Positions 17,234 through 26,281 of a stretch of DNA of 64,000 nucleotides are shown one piece after another. The stretch is from Pseudomonas fluorescens. GTDB lineage: Bacteria; Pseudomonadota; Gammaproteobacteria; Pseudomonadales; Pseudomonadaceae. The notes under the pieces were generated by a model, which was not told where the DNA came from, searched no databases, and was given only the letters and a program-made list of their open reading frames with translations. The stretch lies in NCBI RefSeq assembly GCF_003732425.1, contig NZ_MOBX01000013.1, positions 434,001 to 498,000 of the forward strand. Reading direction: 5' to 3'. The position numbers and the translations under genes were made by a program. The first letter of the stretch is position 1. Each line of letters starts with the position of its first letter.

Positions 17234-18532
17234 ATGTCCATTAGCGCAAACCCACAGGTGGTCCAGGCTAACGTCGTTCGCCCTACCCTGAGTTCTCGTG
17301 CAATTGCTGCCATTACCCTCGGTTCTGCACTGGAATTCTTCGAATTCTCGGTGTTCAGCTTTTTCGCCACATTAATCGGGCGGCAGTACTTTCCTGCCCA
17401 AAGCGAGATCGGCCAGTTGCTGCTGGCGCTCGCGACGTTTGGTCTGGGCTTCGTCATGCGCCCTCTTGGCGGCCTGATCATTGGCGCGTACGCCGACCGT
17501 GCGGGGCGCAAGCCGGCGATGTTGCTGACTTTGTGCCTGATGGCACTGGGTTCGACGGCGCTGGCGGTGACTCCGACCTTCGCTCAGATCGGCCTGGCTG
17601 CTCCACTGTTGATCGTCTGCGCCCGGCTGATACAAGGCTTTGCTATCGGCGGTGAAGTAGGCGCCTCTACGGCGATGCTGATGGAGTACGCCGACGATCA
17701 CAATCGCGGCTTCTATGGCAGCTGGCAATTCTTCAGCCAGGGGCTGAGTTTCCTCATGGGGTCGCTGATCAGCCTGGCCTTGAGTGCCAGCCTCAGCGCC
17801 GATGCCCTGGAAAGTTGGGGCTGGCGAATGCCGTTTCTGGTCGGCCTGCTGGTACTACCGGTGGGTGTCTACATTCGTCGCCACCTGCAAGAAACTGCAG
17901 CCGAAGCTTCACCGGGTGAAAAGCCGCCGCTGCGACAGATATTGACTCACCATCGCCGCGCGCTGATCGCCGGAGTACTCATGGCTATCGGTGGGACCGC
18001 CACAAGCTACATCGTCCTCGACTACATGACGAACTACACGGTCGCCGTGTTGCACCTGCCCCTGCAGGTCGGCATAGGCGCTTCCTGCCTCGGCGCCTTG
18101 GTGCAGATCTTTTTGTCGCTCTGGGCGGGCAAGCTCAGTGACCGGATTGGCCGACGTCGCACGATCGCCATGGGCTGCATTCCTATGCTGATTCTGATTT
18201 ACCCGGCATTTGTTTTGATGACCCACTTCCCGACACTCTCCACGCTAATGATGGTGTCCATCTTCACCACCTTCCTGCTGGTGATGATTACCGTACCTTC
18301 CGTGGTGATGCTGACCGAACTGTTTCCTCGCGCCATTCGCGCCACGGGGCTGTCATTGGTGTATTGCATCGGCGTGTCGATATTCGGTGGCTTCGCCCAA
18401 TTCTTCGCCACCGGCATGATCAGCCTGACTGGCGACAAGCATGCACCAGCCCTGTACGTGATGATCTGCCTTTGCGCCACGCTCGCCGGCCTGGCGATGA
18501 TCAAGGAAACAGCGGGCAAACGCCTCGACTAA
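17234..18532 (+). CDS. MFS transporter, metabolite:H+ symporter (MHS) family
   Basis: A 432-residue major facilitator with 12 predicted helices. The MHS hallmarks are ALEFFEFSVFSFFATLIG in helix 1, RPLGGLIIGAYADRAGRKPAML in loop 2-3, RLIQGFAIGGEVGASTAMLMEYA, and SDRIGRRRTIAMG in loop 8-9. The relatives KgtP, ProP and ShiA import organic acids and zwitterions with protons. It starts 56 bp after the amidohydrolase with an AAAGGAG site, so it is very likely in the same operon, and should carry the substrate of the amidohydrolases or their product. Confidence 0.9.
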   Translation: MSISANPQVVQANVVRPTLSSRAIAAITLGSALEFFEFSVFSFFATLIGRQYFPAQSEIGQLLLALATFGLGFVMRPLGGLIIGAYADRAGRKPAMLLTLCLMALGSTALAVTPTFAQIGLAAPLLIVCARLIQGFAIGGEVGASTAMLMEYADDHNRGFYGSWQFFSQGLSFLMGSLISLALSASLSADALESWGWRMPFLVGLLVLPVGVYIRRHLQETAAEASPGEKPPLRQILTHHRRALIAGVLMAIGGTATSYIVLDYMTNYTVAVLHLPLQVGIGASCLGALVQIFLSLWAGKLSDRIGRRRTIAMGCIPMLILIYPAFVLMTHFPTLSTLMMVSIFTTFLLVMITVPSVVMLTELFPRAIRATGLSLVYCIGVSIFGGFAQFFATGMISLTGDKHAPALYVMICLCATLAGLAMIKETAGKRLD

Positions 18533-18568
18533 GCAAACTACAACAGTCGCGGTGCACCTCCTCGGCTG

Positions 18569-18580
18569 AATAATAAAAAC
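18569..18580 (+). promoter_or_regulatory. Hfq/Crc-type motif before the second OprD gene
   Basis: AATAATAAAAAC is a perfect AANAANAANAAN run 37 bases upstream of the porin ATG, in the 85-bp gap after the MHS transporter. A GCGCTCAAGCGC hairpin lies between it and the start. Confidence 0.4.
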
Positions 18581-18617
18581 AGGCGCTCAAGCGCTCTCGA
18601 ATCAAACGGATATTCAA

Positions 18618-19940
18618 ATGTCGCGTACCTCATTTCTGTGGCCGCTGGTTATTGCCTGCTCGGCTGTTAATTCTGGAATCTGCGTTGCTGATGAACAGGG
18701 TTTCCTGGCGGACAGTCATCTGAAGCTGGTCAGCCGCTTGAATGGCTTAAACACCCGAATACTTGGCGATGGACATGACCAGAGACCGCGCAATCGACGT
18801 GATCCACGGGATTTGTCCCTGGGTGAACGGCTCAGTTTTTCTTCCGGTTTCACCCAGGGCACGCTCGGTCTTGGTATTGATGCGTTCGGCTACAGCGGTA
18901 TCAAGCTTGATGGCGGCGACGGTCACGCAGGCTACGGGAATATCCAGCTGAACGATCAGGGCGAGGCCATGCGTTCCTATGGAAAGTCCGGCGCACTGGT
19001 CAAGCTGCGCTACGCGAAAACTCAATTGCGTTACGGGCAAATGGAGCTCCTGAACCCGGTCTTCGCGACAGCCGATTTACGTTTGTTGCCGAGCACGGCT
19101 ACCGGCTTTCATCTGGTCAGCCAAGACATCCAGAGCCTGTTGCTGGAGGGCGGGCACTTTACGGCGGGGACAGAGCCCGCCTCGACCAGCAGCAAGGGAG
19201 GACTGTGGGCCAACTACGCCAATGTGCAGACACGCTCAGTCGACTTCGCAGGCACCCGGTATGCGCTGAATGACCAAGGGACCGTAAGCCTCTACGGCTC
19301 AGAGTTCAGCGACCTCTGGCGTCAACTGTATGTCGGCGCCACGTATGCGTGGAAGCCCAGTCAAGGGAGCCGTATCTCTATCGAGGGGAACCTCTACCAC
19401 ACACGCGACGAAGGGCAGGCCAATGCGGGTTTGATCGACACGACAGCCTACTCCGGCCTCGTGGCGTATTCGGTGCTCAATCACAAATTCACCCTCGCCT
19501 TCGAGCACATCATCGGTGATACCCCGTTTGACTACATCGGCTTTGGTAACAATGGCTCCGGGGCTTTCGGCAATTCGATCTACTTGAACAACGCGGTCAT
19601 GGCGTCTGACTTCAACGGCCCTAATGAAAAGTCGGTGCAACTTCGTTACGACCTGGACATGGCGCCGTACGGCTTTCCAGGCTTGAGCTTCATGGGTCGC
19701 CATGTCTACGGCTACGACATCCATAGCTCCCCCAATGAGCACTACGGCGCATGGGCGAATGCTGACGATGCCTCACACAAAGAACTTGATCTTGAAGCAC
19801 GCTATGTCATCCAGAGCGGCCCGGCGAAAGACATGAGCTTTCGTCTTCGACGGGGAATGCACAATGCCATTGGGGGCCAACCCGATGGCGACATCACCAT
19901 GACCATCGTCGTCGTGGAGTGGCCGCTGCAGATTTTCTGA
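18618..19940 (+). CDS. OprD-family outer-membrane porin of the N-acyl amino acid cluster
   Basis: A 440-residue OprD-family barrel. The signal peptide ends near NSGICVADE; the family start is GFLADSHLKLVSRL. The C-terminal features are LDLEARYVIQSGPAKDMSFRL and MTIVVVEWPLQIF. It shares layout but little local sequence with the porin at 8584-9906. Third gene in the cluster, with one M20D enzyme and the MHS carrier before it and the periplasmic M20D enzyme after it. It would bring the conjugate across the outer membrane; specificity is not readable. Confidence 0.9.
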   Translation: MSRTSFLWPLVIACSAVNSGICVADEQGFLADSHLKLVSRLNGLNTRILGDGHDQRPRNRRDPRDLSLGERLSFSSGFTQGTLGLGIDAFGYSGIKLDGGDGHAGYGNIQLNDQGEAMRSYGKSGALVKLRYAKTQLRYGQMELLNPVFATADLRLLPSTATGFHLVSQDIQSLLLEGGHFTAGTEPASTSSKGGLWANYANVQTRSVDFAGTRYALNDQGTVSLYGSEFSDLWRQLYVGATYAWKPSQGSRISIEGNLYHTRDEGQANAGLIDTTAYSGLVAYSVLNHKFTLAFEHIIGDTPFDYIGFGNNGSGAFGNSIYLNNAVMASDFNGPNEKSVQLRYDLDMAPYGFPGLSFMGRHVYGYDIHSSPNEHYGAWANADDASHKELDLEARYVIQSGPAKDMSFRLRRGMHNAIGGQPDGDITMTIVVVEWPLQIF

Positions 19941-20009
19941 CCACTGGTTTACGCACTCGCTGCCGATTGACCGACACCTGCCCCGATCCGCAAGGGATCG
20001 CGGGTTTCT

Positions 20010-20020
20010 AACAAAAAAAA
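20010..20020 (+). promoter_or_regulatory. A-rich Hfq/Crc-type motif before the exported amidohydrolase
   Basis: AACAAAAAAAA fits AANAANAA and lies 19 bases before the ATG, just ahead of the ribosome site ACGGGAT. It repeats the pattern found before the other catabolic genes, but being a near-homopolymer it is weaker evidence. Confidence 0.35.
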
Positions 20021-20038
20021 TCTACGGGATAACCACGC

Positions 20039-21367
20039 ATGAAAACTAAAGCCCCTCTTTCACTCGCCGTTCTCGCTGTTCTTTCTACCACGCTATGTAA
20101 CGCAGCAGAGGCCCCTTGGGTCGATACCGCCGTCGACTTGGCGAGCGCGCAAGTGATCGACCTGCGCCACACCATCCATCAGAACCCGGAACTGGGAAAC
20201 ATGGAGGTCAAGACGTCCACGCTGGTAGCGCAGCAGCTTAAGTCTTGGGGCATAGATGTCCGTACCGGCGTAGGCAAGACCGGCGTGGTAGGGATTCTCC
20301 GGGGTGGCAAACCTGGCCCGGTCGTCGCTCTGCGCGCCGATATGGATGCACTGCCGGTCAAGGAAATGACGGGACTGCCATTCGCCAGCAAAGTGCAGGG
20401 CGTGCGCCTTGGCAAAACCGTCCCCGTCATGCACGCCTGCGGCCATGACGCCCACACCGCCATGCTACTGGGTGCCGCCAGAGTACTCGCCGAACACCGT
20501 GATGAAGTACCTGGCACTGTCGTCTTCCTGTTCCAGCCTGCCGAAGAAGGTGCCGCAGACGTGGATGATTTCGACGCCAACGCAGTCTTGGGCGCCAAGG
20601 CAATGATTCGCGACGGAGCCCTTCAATCACCCAAGGTCGAAGCTATTTTCGGCATCCATGTCACGTCTGCCTACCCGACCGGACACTTGTACTTCAAGTC
20701 AGGAACGGCGTTGAACAGCGCAGATGATTTTCGCATCACAGTAAACGGCCGGCAGACTCATGGTTCGGCGCCTTGGACGGGCGTGGACCCGATTGTCGCC
20801 AGTGAGAAAATCGTCGACGGTCTGCAAACCCTGGTCAGCCGACGTATCGACCTGAGCAAAGGCTTGGGTGTCATCAGCGTCGGCTCCATCAACGGAGGCA
20901 CCGCCACTAACATCATTCCGGAAACGGTCATACTGTCCGGCACCATCAGAACCAATAACGCAGACATACGAGACACCATCCTCGCGAAACTCCCGACGTT
21001 GGTAAATGGGATCGCCAGTGCCTACGAAGTCAAGACTGACCTTGAAGTGATGCAGTACGCGCCAGTGACCTCCAACAACCCTGCCCTGACTGAAGCGATG
21101 GTCCCCGCGTTGGAGCTGGCAGCGCCAGGGAAGGTCGAGCGCCTTTCATCCTCTCAGCCAGGTAGCGAAGACTTTTCGCTTTATGCGGAAAAGGTGCCCG
21201 GGCTGTTCGTTTTTCTTGGCGCAACGCCGGAGGGGCTGGACATGCAAAAGGCAGCACCTAATCACAGCCCTTATTTTTCCGTCGATGACGCCACCCTGGC
21301 CACCGGTGTGAAGGCTCATGTGCAATTCGTGCTGAACTATGCCGGGCGGGCGGCAAGTAAATCCTGA
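20039..21367 (+). CDS. M20D amidohydrolase, exported (periplasmic)
   Basis: A 442-residue M20D amidohydrolase with a cleavable signal peptide (MKTKAPLSLAVLAVLSTTLC…, processing near residues 22-25). Metal motifs: HACGHDAH (Cys134, His136), FQPAEEGAADVDDFDANAVL with an insertion typical of exported members, FGIHVTSAYPTG, and NHSPYFSVDD at the C-terminus. It is not a simple duplicate of the cytoplasmic enzyme. Having one enzyme on each side of the inner membrane suggests that part of the substrate is split in the periplasm and part after import. A GCCCGGC followed by seven Ts just after the stop could pair with the 3' end of the gene as a terminator. Confidence 0.9.
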   Translation: MKTKAPLSLAVLAVLSTTLCNAAEAPWVDTAVDLASAQVIDLRHTIHQNPELGNMEVKTSTLVAQQLKSWGIDVRTGVGKTGVVGILRGGKPGPVVALRADMDALPVKEMTGLPFASKVQGVRLGKTVPVMHACGHDAHTAMLLGAARVLAEHRDEVPGTVVFLFQPAEEGAADVDDFDANAVLGAKAMIRDGALQSPKVEAIFGIHVTSAYPTGHLYFKSGTALNSADDFRITVNGRQTHGSAPWTGVDPIVASEKIVDGLQTLVSRRIDLSKGLGVISVGSINGGTATNIIPETVILSGTIRTNNADIRDTILAKLPTLVNGIASAYEVKTDLEVMQYAPVTSNNPALTEAMVPALELAAPGKVERLSSSQPGSEDFSLYAEKVPGLFVFLGATPEGLDMQKAAPNHSPYFSVDDATLATGVKAHVQFVLNYAGRAASKS

Positions 21368-21604
21368 TAGCCAGTCAAGTCAGCCCGGCTTTTTTTGTCA
21401 AAGTCTGATGGCAGCGTTTGAGAATGTGCGGGTGGATGCTGACGCACCCGCCCGGCCGCTCTTTTGCACTTCGCTAATGGGACCGACCCGGGGCGGCCAA
21501 CAACTGGCTACTGGCCTATAGCAGACGATTCTGAAAATGATCCCGGCCGAATGAGCTCGGCATACTGTCCGCAATCGTGCAATGCAAAGCAGAAGTCAGA
21601 CCAG

Positions 21605-21868
21605 CACAAACAATGGAGGACAGCGCTGGGAGCTTCAACGATGCCTCATCGGCCGCCGTACAACTGCCGTCATACTTATGCGACAATATGCTTAATGTCC
21701 AACATGAACCCCGCATTCATCGCTCAGCAACTTGGCCACAGCGTCCAAATGTTGCTGACGACGTATGCGCGTTGGCTCAACTCAAGCTCAGACTGGGGGG
21801 AGCTGGAAAAGCTCCAGATTGGTATCAAAATCGGTATCAGGCAAAAAAAACCAGCTCTAACCCATTGA
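21605..21868 (+). pseudogene. C-terminal fragment of a tyrosine recombinase (phage-type integrase)
   Basis: The frame encodes QWRTAL…RPPYNCRHTYATICLMSN…IAQQLGHSVQMLLTTYARW…DWGELEKLQ, the end of a site-specific integrase with the RH box, LGH motif and nucleophilic Tyr. The upstream part of the frame does not look like integrase, and box I with the first catalytic Arg is missing, so only about 85 C-terminal residues survive. The fragment ends 12 bp before ybiT. The rest of 21368-21604 shows no recognisable gene. Integrases usually sit at the edge of an element, so this marks a former island end. Confidence 0.75.
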
Positions 21869-21880
21869 TAGGTAAGGTAA

Positions 21881-23467
21881 TTGATCTCCACAGCTAACAT
21901 CACGATGCAGTTCGGCGCCAAGCCGCTCTTCGAAAACGTCTCGGTCAAATTCGGCGCGGGCAACCGCTACGGCCTGATCGGCGCCAACGGTTGCGGCAAG
22001 TCGACCTTCATGAAAATCCTCGGCGGCGACCTCGACCCGTCCGGCGGTCAGGTCATGCTCGAGCCGAACGTGCGTCTGGGCAAGCTGCGCCAGGACCAGT
22101 TCGCTTACGAAGAATTCACCGTGATCGATACCGTGATCATGGGTCACGAAGAGCTGTGGAAGGTCAAGGCCGAGCGCGACCGCATCTACTCGCTGGCGGA
22201 AATGTCGGAAGAAGACGGCATGGCCGTGGCCGAGCTGGAAACCGAATTCGCCGAAATGGACGGCTACACCGCCGAATCCCGTGCCGGTGAACTGTTGCTG
22301 GGCCTGGGTATCGGCATCGAGCAGCACTTCGGCCCGATGAGCGAAGTCTCGCCAGGCTGGAAACTGCGCGTGTTGCTGGCGCAGGCGCTGTTCTCCGATC
22401 CGGAAGTGCTGTTGCTCGACGAACCGACCAACCACCTGGACATCAACACCATCCGCTGGCTGGAAAACGTGCTGACCCAGCGTAACAGCCTGATGATCAT
22501 CATCTCCCACGACCGTCACTTCCTGAACAGCGTGTGCACGCACATGGCTGACCTGGATTACGGCGAGCTGCGCTTGTTCCCGGGCAACTACGACGAGTAC
22601 ATGACCGTGGCGACCCAGTCCCGCGAGCAACTGCTGTCGGACAACGCCAAGAAGAAAGCACAGATTTCCGAACTGCAATCGTTCGTCAGCCGCTTCTCGG
22701 CCAACGCCTCGAAAGCCAAGCAGGCCACCTCCCGCGCCAAGGCGATCGACAAGATCCAGCTGGCCGAGGTCAAGCCTTCCAGCCGTGTCAGCCCGTTCAT
22801 CCGTTTCGAGCAGAACAAGAAGCTGCACCGTCAGGCGGTCATGGTCGAAAAAATGGCCAAGGGTTTCGACGGCAAGCCATTGTTCAAAGACTTCAGCTTC
22901 CAGGTTGAAGCCGGCGAGCGCGTAGCGATCATCGGCCCGAACGGTATCGGTAAAACCACCCTGCTGCGCACCCTGGTCAACGAATTGACCCCGGATGCCG
23001 GTAGCGTCAAGTGGACCGACGCTGCGGAACTGGGCTACTACGCTCAGGACCACGCACACGACTTCGAAGACGACGTCACCCTGTTCGACTGGATGGGTCA
23101 GTGGACTCAGGGCGAGCAGATGATTCGCGGTACTTTGGGGCGCATGCTGTTCTCCAACGACGAGATCCTCAAGTCGGTCAAAGTGATTTCCGGTGGTGAG
23201 CAAGGTCGCATGCTGTTCGGCAAGCTGATCCTGCAAAAGCCGAACGTGCTGGTGATGGACGAACCGACCAACCACTTGGACATGGAATCGATCGAGGCGC
23301 TGAACCTTGCGCTGGAGAACTACCCGGGCACGCTGATTTTCGTCAGCCACGACCGTGAGTTCGTATCGTCCCTGGCCACGCGCATCATCGAGCTGAGCCC
23401 GGATGGCGTGACTGACTTCAGCGGCACCTACGATGACTACCTGCGTAGTCAGGGCGTGGTGTTCTAA
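21881..23467 (+). CDS. ybiT: ABC-F family ATPase YbiT
   Basis: A 528-residue protein with two ABC ATPase domains and no membrane part, of the ribosome-associated ABC-F class. Walker A motifs are GANGCGKS and GPNGIGKT; both Walker B motifs read [20 protein letters not shown]; the inter-domain linker ([21 protein letters not shown]) matches E. coli YbiT along its length. The TTG start at 21881, with an AAGG site just before it, gives the family N-terminus [12 protein letters not shown]. It probably binds the ribosomal E site and affects translation under stress. A terminator follows at once. Codon use is strongly biased, as in well-expressed core genes. Confidence 0.95.
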   Translation: MISTANITMQFGAKPLFENVSVKFGAGNRYGLIGANGCGKSTFMKILGGDLDPSGGQVMLEPNVRLGKLRQDQFAYEEFTVIDTVIMGHEELWKVKAERDRIYSLAEMSEEDGMAVAELETEFAEMDGYTAESRAGELLLGLGIGIEQHFGPMSEVSPGWKLRVLLAQALFSDPEVLLLDEPTNHLDINTIRWLENVLTQRNSLMIIISHDRHFLNSVCTHMADLDYGELRLFPGNYDEYMTVATQSREQLLSDNAKKKAQISELQSFVSRFSANASKAKQATSRAKAIDKIQLAEVKPSSRVSPFIRFEQNKKLHRQAVMVEKMAKGFDGKPLFKDFSFQVEAGERVAIIGPNGIGKTTLLRTLVNELTPDAGSVKWTDAAELGYYAQDHAHDFEDDVTLFDWMGQWTQGEQMIRGTLGRMLFSNDEILKSVKVISGGEQGRMLFGKLILQKPNVLVMDEPTNHLDMESIEALNLALENYPGTLIFVSHDREFVSSLATRIIELSPDGVTDFSGTYDDYLRSQGVVF

Positions 23468-23483
23468 AAAGCTGCTGAAAACT

Positions 23484-23513
23484 GAAAAGCCCTGTCCATG
23501 TGACGGGGCTTTT
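23484..23513 (+). terminator. intrinsic terminator of ybiT
   Basis: AAAAGCCC and GGGGCTTTT form a stem extended by TGTC/GAC, followed by a run of Ts, starting 17 bp after the stop. Confidence 0.85.
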
Positions 23514-23550
23514 TGCATTCCAAGGGCAGTGATTTGCTGGTGCGGATACC

Positions 23551-23616
23551 TTCGCGAGCAGGCTCGCTCCTACAGGAGGAACGCATTTCAAATGTAGGAG
23601 CGAGCCTGCTCGCGAA
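23551..23616. repeat. REP pair, GAGCCTGCTCGCGAA family
   Basis: Two 24-bp arms (23551-23574 and 23593-23616) are perfect inverse copies around an 18-bp loop; each contains the palindromic AGCGAGCCTGCTCGC core. The same family recurs at 43505, 56362 and 62365. First REP element of the window. Confidence 0.9.
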
Positions 23617-23728
23617 GGGGCCATCCGCCGCGACATCAATTCTCAGGATAATAGTTAGCCAGCTTCCTTTTATCCCACACCCACGCCATGATGCGAACTC
23701 TCCCGCCGCCGCCCGCGAACGAGTCCTC

Positions 23729-24916
23729 ATGTCTGCGCAGCAACTGCCACCGCAAAGCTCCATGGCGATCACCCTGCAGATCGTCTCCATCGTGTTCTAC
23801 ACCTTTATTGCGTTCCTCTGCATCGGTCTGCCGATCGCAGTGTTGCCCGGTTATGTGCATGAGCAACTGGGATTCAGCGCGGTCATCGCCGGGCTGGTGA
23901 TTGGCTCGCAGTACCTGGCCACCCTGCTCAGCCGGCCGATGGCCGGGCGCATGTCGGACACGCTCGGGACCAAACGGGCAATCATCTATGGCCTGTGGGG
24001 GATTGTCCTCAGCGGTTTGCTGACGCTGGTGTCCACGCTGCTGCAGGACTTTGCGCTGGCCAGCCTGATTATTCTGATCATCGGCCGTTTGCTGCTCGGC
24101 ATCGCGCAGGGCTTGATTGGCGTCGGCACGATCAGCTGGTGCATGGGCCAGGTCGGTGTCGAACACACGGCAAAATCGATCGGCTGGAACGGCATCGCCT
24201 CCTATGGCGCGATTGCCATTGGTGCGCCATTGGGTGTGGTGATGGTCGCCGATTATGGCTTCACCAGCCTCGGCATCGCGCTGACAGTGCTCGCCGCCGG
24301 CGCACTGGTGCTGATCCGCAACAAGCCTTCGGTGCCGGTGATACGCGGCGAGCGCCTGCCATTCTGGGCGGTGTTCGGGCGAATCGCCCCGTATGGCGCC
24401 AGCCTGACCCTGGCCTCGATCGGCTACGGCACGCTGACCACCTTCATCACACTTTATTATCTCAACCGTGGCTGGACCGGCGCGGCGTACTGCCTGACGG
24501 TATTTGGCGTGTGCTTCATCCTGTCGCGGCTGATGTTTATTTCGGCGATCAGTCGTTTCGGCGGTTTCCGGTCAGCCATTGCCTGCATGACCATCGAAAC
24601 CGTGGGCCTGGTGTTGTTGTGGCTGGCCCCGTCGACCGGGTTTGCCTTGATCGGCGCTGGACTGACGGGATTTGGTTTGTCACTGGTGTACCCGGCGCTG
24701 GGCGTCGAGGCGATCAAGCAGGTGCCGAGTTCCAGTCGTGGTTCCGGGTTGGGCGCTTATGCGGTGTTCTTCGATCTGGCGCTGGCAATCGCCGGGCCGT
24801 TGATGGGCGCGGTGGCGTTGAATCTGGGGTATGCGTGGATATTCTTCAGTGCGGCACTGTTGTCGGTGATCGGGTTGGGGCTGACCTTGCTGCTCCAGCG
24901 CCGGGCAACAAGCTGA
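23729..24916 (+). CDS. MFS transporter of the YhhS/YfcJ type
   Basis: A 395-residue major facilitator with 12 predicted helices. ATG 23729 is chosen because it precedes the first helix closely; the open frame upstream runs into the REP pair. Motifs: SRPMAGRMSDTLGTKRAI in loop 2-3 and GRLLLGIAQGLIGVGTISWCMG in helix 4. Similar proteins are annotated as arabinose or drug efflux carriers, with little evidence on substrate. Monocistronic; a REP pair separates it from the convergent hydrolase. Confidence 0.85.
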   Translation: MSAQQLPPQSSMAITLQIVSIVFYTFIAFLCIGLPIAVLPGYVHEQLGFSAVIAGLVIGSQYLATLLSRPMAGRMSDTLGTKRAIIYGLWGIVLSGLLTLVSTLLQDFALASLIILIIGRLLLGIAQGLIGVGTISWCMGQVGVEHTAKSIGWNGIASYGAIAIGAPLGVVMVADYGFTSLGIALTVLAAGALVLIRNKPSVPVIRGERLPFWAVFGRIAPYGASLTLASIGYGTLTTFITLYYLNRGWTGAAYCLTVFGVCFILSRLMFISAISRFGGFRSAIACMTIETVGLVLLWLAPSTGFALIGAGLTGFGLSLVYPALGVEAIKQVPSSSRGSGLGAYAVFFDLALAIAGPLMGAVALNLGYAWIFFSAALLSVIGLGLTLLLQRRATS

Positions 24917-24925
24917 AAAGCAAAG

Positions 24926-25007
24926 TCAAAAGATCGCAGCCTTCGGCAGCTCCTGCAGGTTGAACGGTATTCCCATGTAGGAGCTGCCGAAGGCTGCGAT
25001 CTTTTGA
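24926..25007. repeat. REP pair, CTGCCGAAGGCTGCGATC family
   Basis: Two 32-bp arms (24926-24957, 24976-25007) are inverse copies of the TGTAGGAGCTGCCGAAGG… element and its TGCGATCTTTTGA end. It fills the gap between two convergent genes and touches the stop codon of the hydrolase, so it may also act as a two-way terminator. Confidence 0.9.
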
Positions 25008-26045
25008 TCATTGATCTGCGGTTTGCATGCCGGCCCGGGTCGGTTTACCCAAGGTGTGGGAGAAGAACCGTCCAGCCTCTGAGATGAGGTTGCGATGGAT
25101 ATCTTCGCGATCCACACCATCAGCATCGGTACACAGCGCCGGCATGGCGCGAATCTGCTCTTCGTTGCACGGCGCCATGAACACGAAGTGCCCTGCCCCG
25201 GCCAGTAATTTGAAGTCTGGCGCCGTCGGCAGTTTGCGCGCCAGCGCGGCCGCATTCTTGTCGAACGCCACCAATTTGTCGCCATCGCCGCTGTAGAGCA
25301 GCACCGGCACATGCACATCGGCCAAGGTGTGACGGCCAAATTTCAGGCTCAGCGGCGCCATCAACAGCAAAGCATGCACGCGCGGATCGGCCACCGGTTG
25401 AAGGTCATCCCGATCAACGATCAACTCACCTTGCGTGTTGCAGGCATCACGATCGTCCGGGCGCTCTTGGCAATAACGACGCAGGCGATCCAGATCCGGT
25501 TGCGCCCCGGACAGAATCAACGCCGTCTCACCGCCCGCGGAATAACCGATCACCCCGACCTGATCGGCGTTGACGTACGGCGCCAGCATGCGGTCGCCCA
25601 GGGTCGCGGTGATGGCCTCGGAAATCTGGATCGGCCGCCCGTAGAGGTTGCTCAGGGTGCCGAGTCGGCTGTGGTCTTTGGAGTTGTCGCCGGGGTGAAT
25701 CACCGCCACCACGACAAAGCCTTTGCGTGCCAGCGAGGTCGCGAGGTCGTGCAGCGCCAGTGGCGTGCCGGTGTTGCCGTGGGACAGCATCAGCATCGGA
25801 AAACGGCCGATGGCGACTTTGGTGTCTTCGCCGGCCTCGACCGAATAACCCTCGAGCAGGCTCAGGTGTTCACGGTCGCTGGAAGGATAAAAGGCGATGG
25901 CGCGCATCGGTTGCAGGTCGAGCGGATCGAGAAACGTCATCTCGTGATAGCCGACGCTCCAGACCGGGTGTCGCCCAGGCGCGGCATGCACTGTGTCAAG
26001 GCTGCCGAGCAGGCAAATCAGTAACGTTGCACAAAGACGCATCAT
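25008..26045 (-). CDS. exported alpha/beta hydrolase, dienelactone hydrolase-like
   Basis: A 345-residue secreted hydrolase from the first ATG of MMRLCATLLICLLGSLDTVHA, which is a good signal peptide; upstream codons lack family sequence. The fold landmarks are MLMLSHGNTGTPL (oxyanion region), VGVIGYSAGGETALIL with the nucleophilic Ser in GYSAGG, LYSGDGDKLV (acid) and GAGHFVFMAP (catalytic His). The family includes platelet-activating-factor acetylhydrolase-like lipases and dienelactone hydrolases; the substrate is unknown. Transcribed alone, downstream of the azoR terminator. Confidence 0.85.
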   Translation of the reverse strand: MMRLCATLLICLLGSLDTVHAAPGRHPVWSVGYHEMTFLDPLDLQPMRAIAFYPSSDREHLSLLEGYSVEAGEDTKVAIGRFPMLMLSHGNTGTPLALHDLATSLARKGFVVVAVIHPGDNSKDHSRLGTLSNLYGRPIQISEAITATLGDRMLAPYVNADQVGVIGYSAGGETALILSGAQPDLDRLRRYCQERPDDRDACNTQGELIVDRDDLQPVADPRVHALLLMAPLSLKFGRHTLADVHVPVLLYSGDGDKLVAFDKNAAALARKLPTAPDFKLLAGAGHFVFMAPCNEEQIRAMPALCTDADGVDREDIHRNLISEAGRFFSHTLGKPTRAGMQTADQ

Positions 26046-26195
26046 GGGATGCCCCACCCTGTTGTTACTCAATCGAAAGTTCCATTGCGTTGCGGGCCTG
26101 AAACCCCGGGGATTCGGTGTTCCGGTACGACAATGCACTCAGACGCTGATTGTGTGACTGCATAACCCGGGCCAGATTATGTAACAGCTAGAAAC

Positions 26196-26243
26196 AAAAA
26201 ACTCCGTATTCGCCCCTTGCGGAACCAGAATACAAAGTTTTTT
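26196..26243 (-). terminator. terminator of azoR
   Basis: AAAAAACT and GTATTC pair with GAATAC and AGTTTTTT on either side of a 16-base loop. On the minus strand the hairpin ends in six Ts, 38 bp after the azoR stop; the A/T tails make it work in either direction. Confidence 0.8.
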
Positions 26244-26281
26244 GGGGGTTACCTGAACATCAGCTGTTCTTTACGCAAGCC

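Noticed and set aside
21857..23518. Long open frame of 553 codons antisense to ybiT
   Set aside because: It is the mirror of a strongly codon-biased gene; the translation is His/Val/Gln-rich with no family motif, while the plus strand encodes YbiT fully.
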